The translations under genes were made by a program, and so were the position numbers. Shown one piece after another: positions 7,112 to 7,580 of a DNA stretch of 7,580 nt; position 1 is the first letter of the stretch; the number at the start of each line of letters is the position of its first letter. The stretch spans positions 1-7,580 of the forward strand of contig CAJUBC010000074.1 in assembly GCA_910584545.1 (NCBI GenBank). The letters run 5' to 3'. This DNA is from an uncultured Muribaculaceae bacterium. Lineage in GTDB: Bacteria > Bacteroidota > Bacteroidia > Bacteroidales > Muribaculaceae. Under the pieces are notes generated by a model. That model was not told where the DNA came from, did no database searches, and saw only the letters and a list, made by a program, of their open reading frames with translations.

Positions 7112-7283
7112 GATGTGTGTTCCGAAAAAAACACGTTTCATTAAGAATTTTTTAATGCGATATTCGTTGATTTTGTTCGTCTGATTAACATTTATAAATA
7201 TATTTTAACATATTTTTAAAACAAAGAATATCAACAAGATAAACGGTTATCGGACGGATTTTTCAAAATTCTTTATTGAAAAA
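7112..7283 (+). promoter_or_regulatory. AT-rich region upstream of the rRNA promoter (UP-element-like)
   Basis: This stretch has no plausible gene. It is very AT-rich, above all at 7186-7250 with repeated runs of A and T (ATTTATAAATATATTTTAA and similar). It lies directly upstream of the rRNA -33 box, where AT-rich UP elements commonly boost rRNA transcription. It also holds a 6-bp inverted repeat CATTAA/TTAATG (7139-7157) and most of the 9-bp inverted repeat at 7258-7284. The UP-element role is inferred from position and composition. Confidence 0.45.
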
Positions 7284-7284
7284 T
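7258..7284. repeat. Perfect 9-bp inverted repeat abutting the rRNA -33 box
   Basis: ATTTTTCAA (7258-7266) and TTGAAAAAT (7276-7284) are exact reverse complements separated by 9 bases. The right arm shares its last T with the TTTG -33 box (7284-7287), which places the repeat at about -62 to -36. It could be a binding site for a dimeric regulator, or a by-product of the A/T-run composition. Confidence 0.6.
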
Positions 7285-7315
7285 TTGCACAGCGCTGATT
7301 TTTGCTATAACTTTG
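7284..7315 (+). promoter_or_regulatory. rRNA operon promoter
   Basis: TTTG (7284-7287) is followed after exactly 20 bases by TAACTTTG (7308-7315), a full match to the Bacteroidota -33/-7 promoter. Transcription should start near 7317-7322, about 215 bases before mature 16S. The spacer contains a perfect 8-bp palindrome, CAGCGCTG (7290-7297). The core and following bases (TAACTTTGCAATCGC, 7308-7322) match the tRNA promoter at the left end in 14 of 15 positions. Confidence 0.8.
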
Positions 7316-7319
7316 CAAT

Positions 7320-7534
7320 CGCTTTCGGGAACGGAGCCACCGAAACAAGGCTTGAAAAAGCGGTTTCGATTCCGTCTCGAAAAGCGACGAGAACTTTGAA
7401 ATTTTGCCACAAGACAAGCAGCGAAAGTTGTTTAGAGTACAGGGACATAAATAAGTCCCGTCAATATACAATGGAAAAGGAATCCTGGACCTGTAGAACA
7501 ATTCGAAGGAATATTGGAAAAGACAATATAACTA
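7320..7534 (+). promoter_or_regulatory. Leader of the rRNA operon, with hairpins and a boxA-like site
   Basis: This transcribed spacer has no plausible gene. Near its 5' end are four short segments that can pair with their neighbours in turn: TTTCGG (7323-7328), CCGAAAC (7340-7346), GTTTCGA (7363-7369) and TCGAAA (7377-7382). CTTTGAAA at 7394-7401 resembles the boxA core of bacterial rRNA antitermination sites (compare TGTTCTTTGAAAAC in Bacillus). A further hairpin, GGGAC/GTCCC, lies at 7442-7459. The 3' part presumably forms the 5' side of the 16S processing stem, whose partner is outside the window. Leader identity follows from position; the antitermination role is inferred. Confidence 0.6.

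Positions 7535-7580
<46 letters not shown>

Noticed and set aside
7139..7157. CATTAA/TTAATG hairpin after the M48 gene as a second terminator
   Set aside because: The 6-bp AT-rich stem is not followed by a T run, and the 7075-7111 hairpin already fits as the terminator.

Overview
The window reads as a chromosomal segment of a Bacteroidales bacterium. Its best-supported promoters have the Bacteroidota form (TTTG, about 20 bases, TAnnTTTG), genes start after A-rich rather than strong Shine-Dalgarno leaders, and the proteins resemble Bacteroidota forms (a long QueA, a conserved CCG-motif membrane protein, a secreted clan GH-A hydrolase). The first bases of 16S rRNA at the right edge read GATGAACGCTAGCGGCAGG, a form I associate with Muribaculaceae and relatives rather than Bacteroides proper. 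That family-level placement is from memory and is an inference.

Layout from left to right: the 5' half of a tRNA on the minus strand runs off the left edge. A compact divergent promoter region follows, then a tight plus-strand operon: queA (queuosine tRNA modification), aroA (shikimate pathway) and a small single-pass membrane protein of unknown function. The aroA gene begins 1 base after the queA stop, and the third gene overlaps aroA by 4 bases. This operon meets tail to tail, with only 2 bases between stop codons, a minus-strand gene for a large exported glycoside hydrolase of clan GH-A. Upstream of the hydrolase, on the same strand, lies a small three-helix membrane protein of unknown function. 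Divergent from that is a secreted M48 zinc metallopeptidase, closed by a clear intrinsic terminator. The last 470 bases are the AT-rich upstream region, promoter and about 215-base leader of an rRNA operon, whose 16S gene begins at the right edge.

The genes do not form one dedicated system. This is mostly housekeeping sequence (tRNA, tRNA modification, aromatic amino acid synthesis, rRNA) with three envelope or exported proteins between. I found no CRISPR array, insertion sequence, phage gene, toxin-antitoxin pair or defence system. The most interesting signals are: near-identical promoter cores for the tRNA and the rRNA operon; a perfect 9-bp inverted repeat against the rRNA -33 box; a chain of mutually exclusive hairpins at the start of the rRNA leader; and an AroA whose PEP/glyphosate-binding loop departs from the usual sequence, with Ala at the position matching E. 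coli Gly96.
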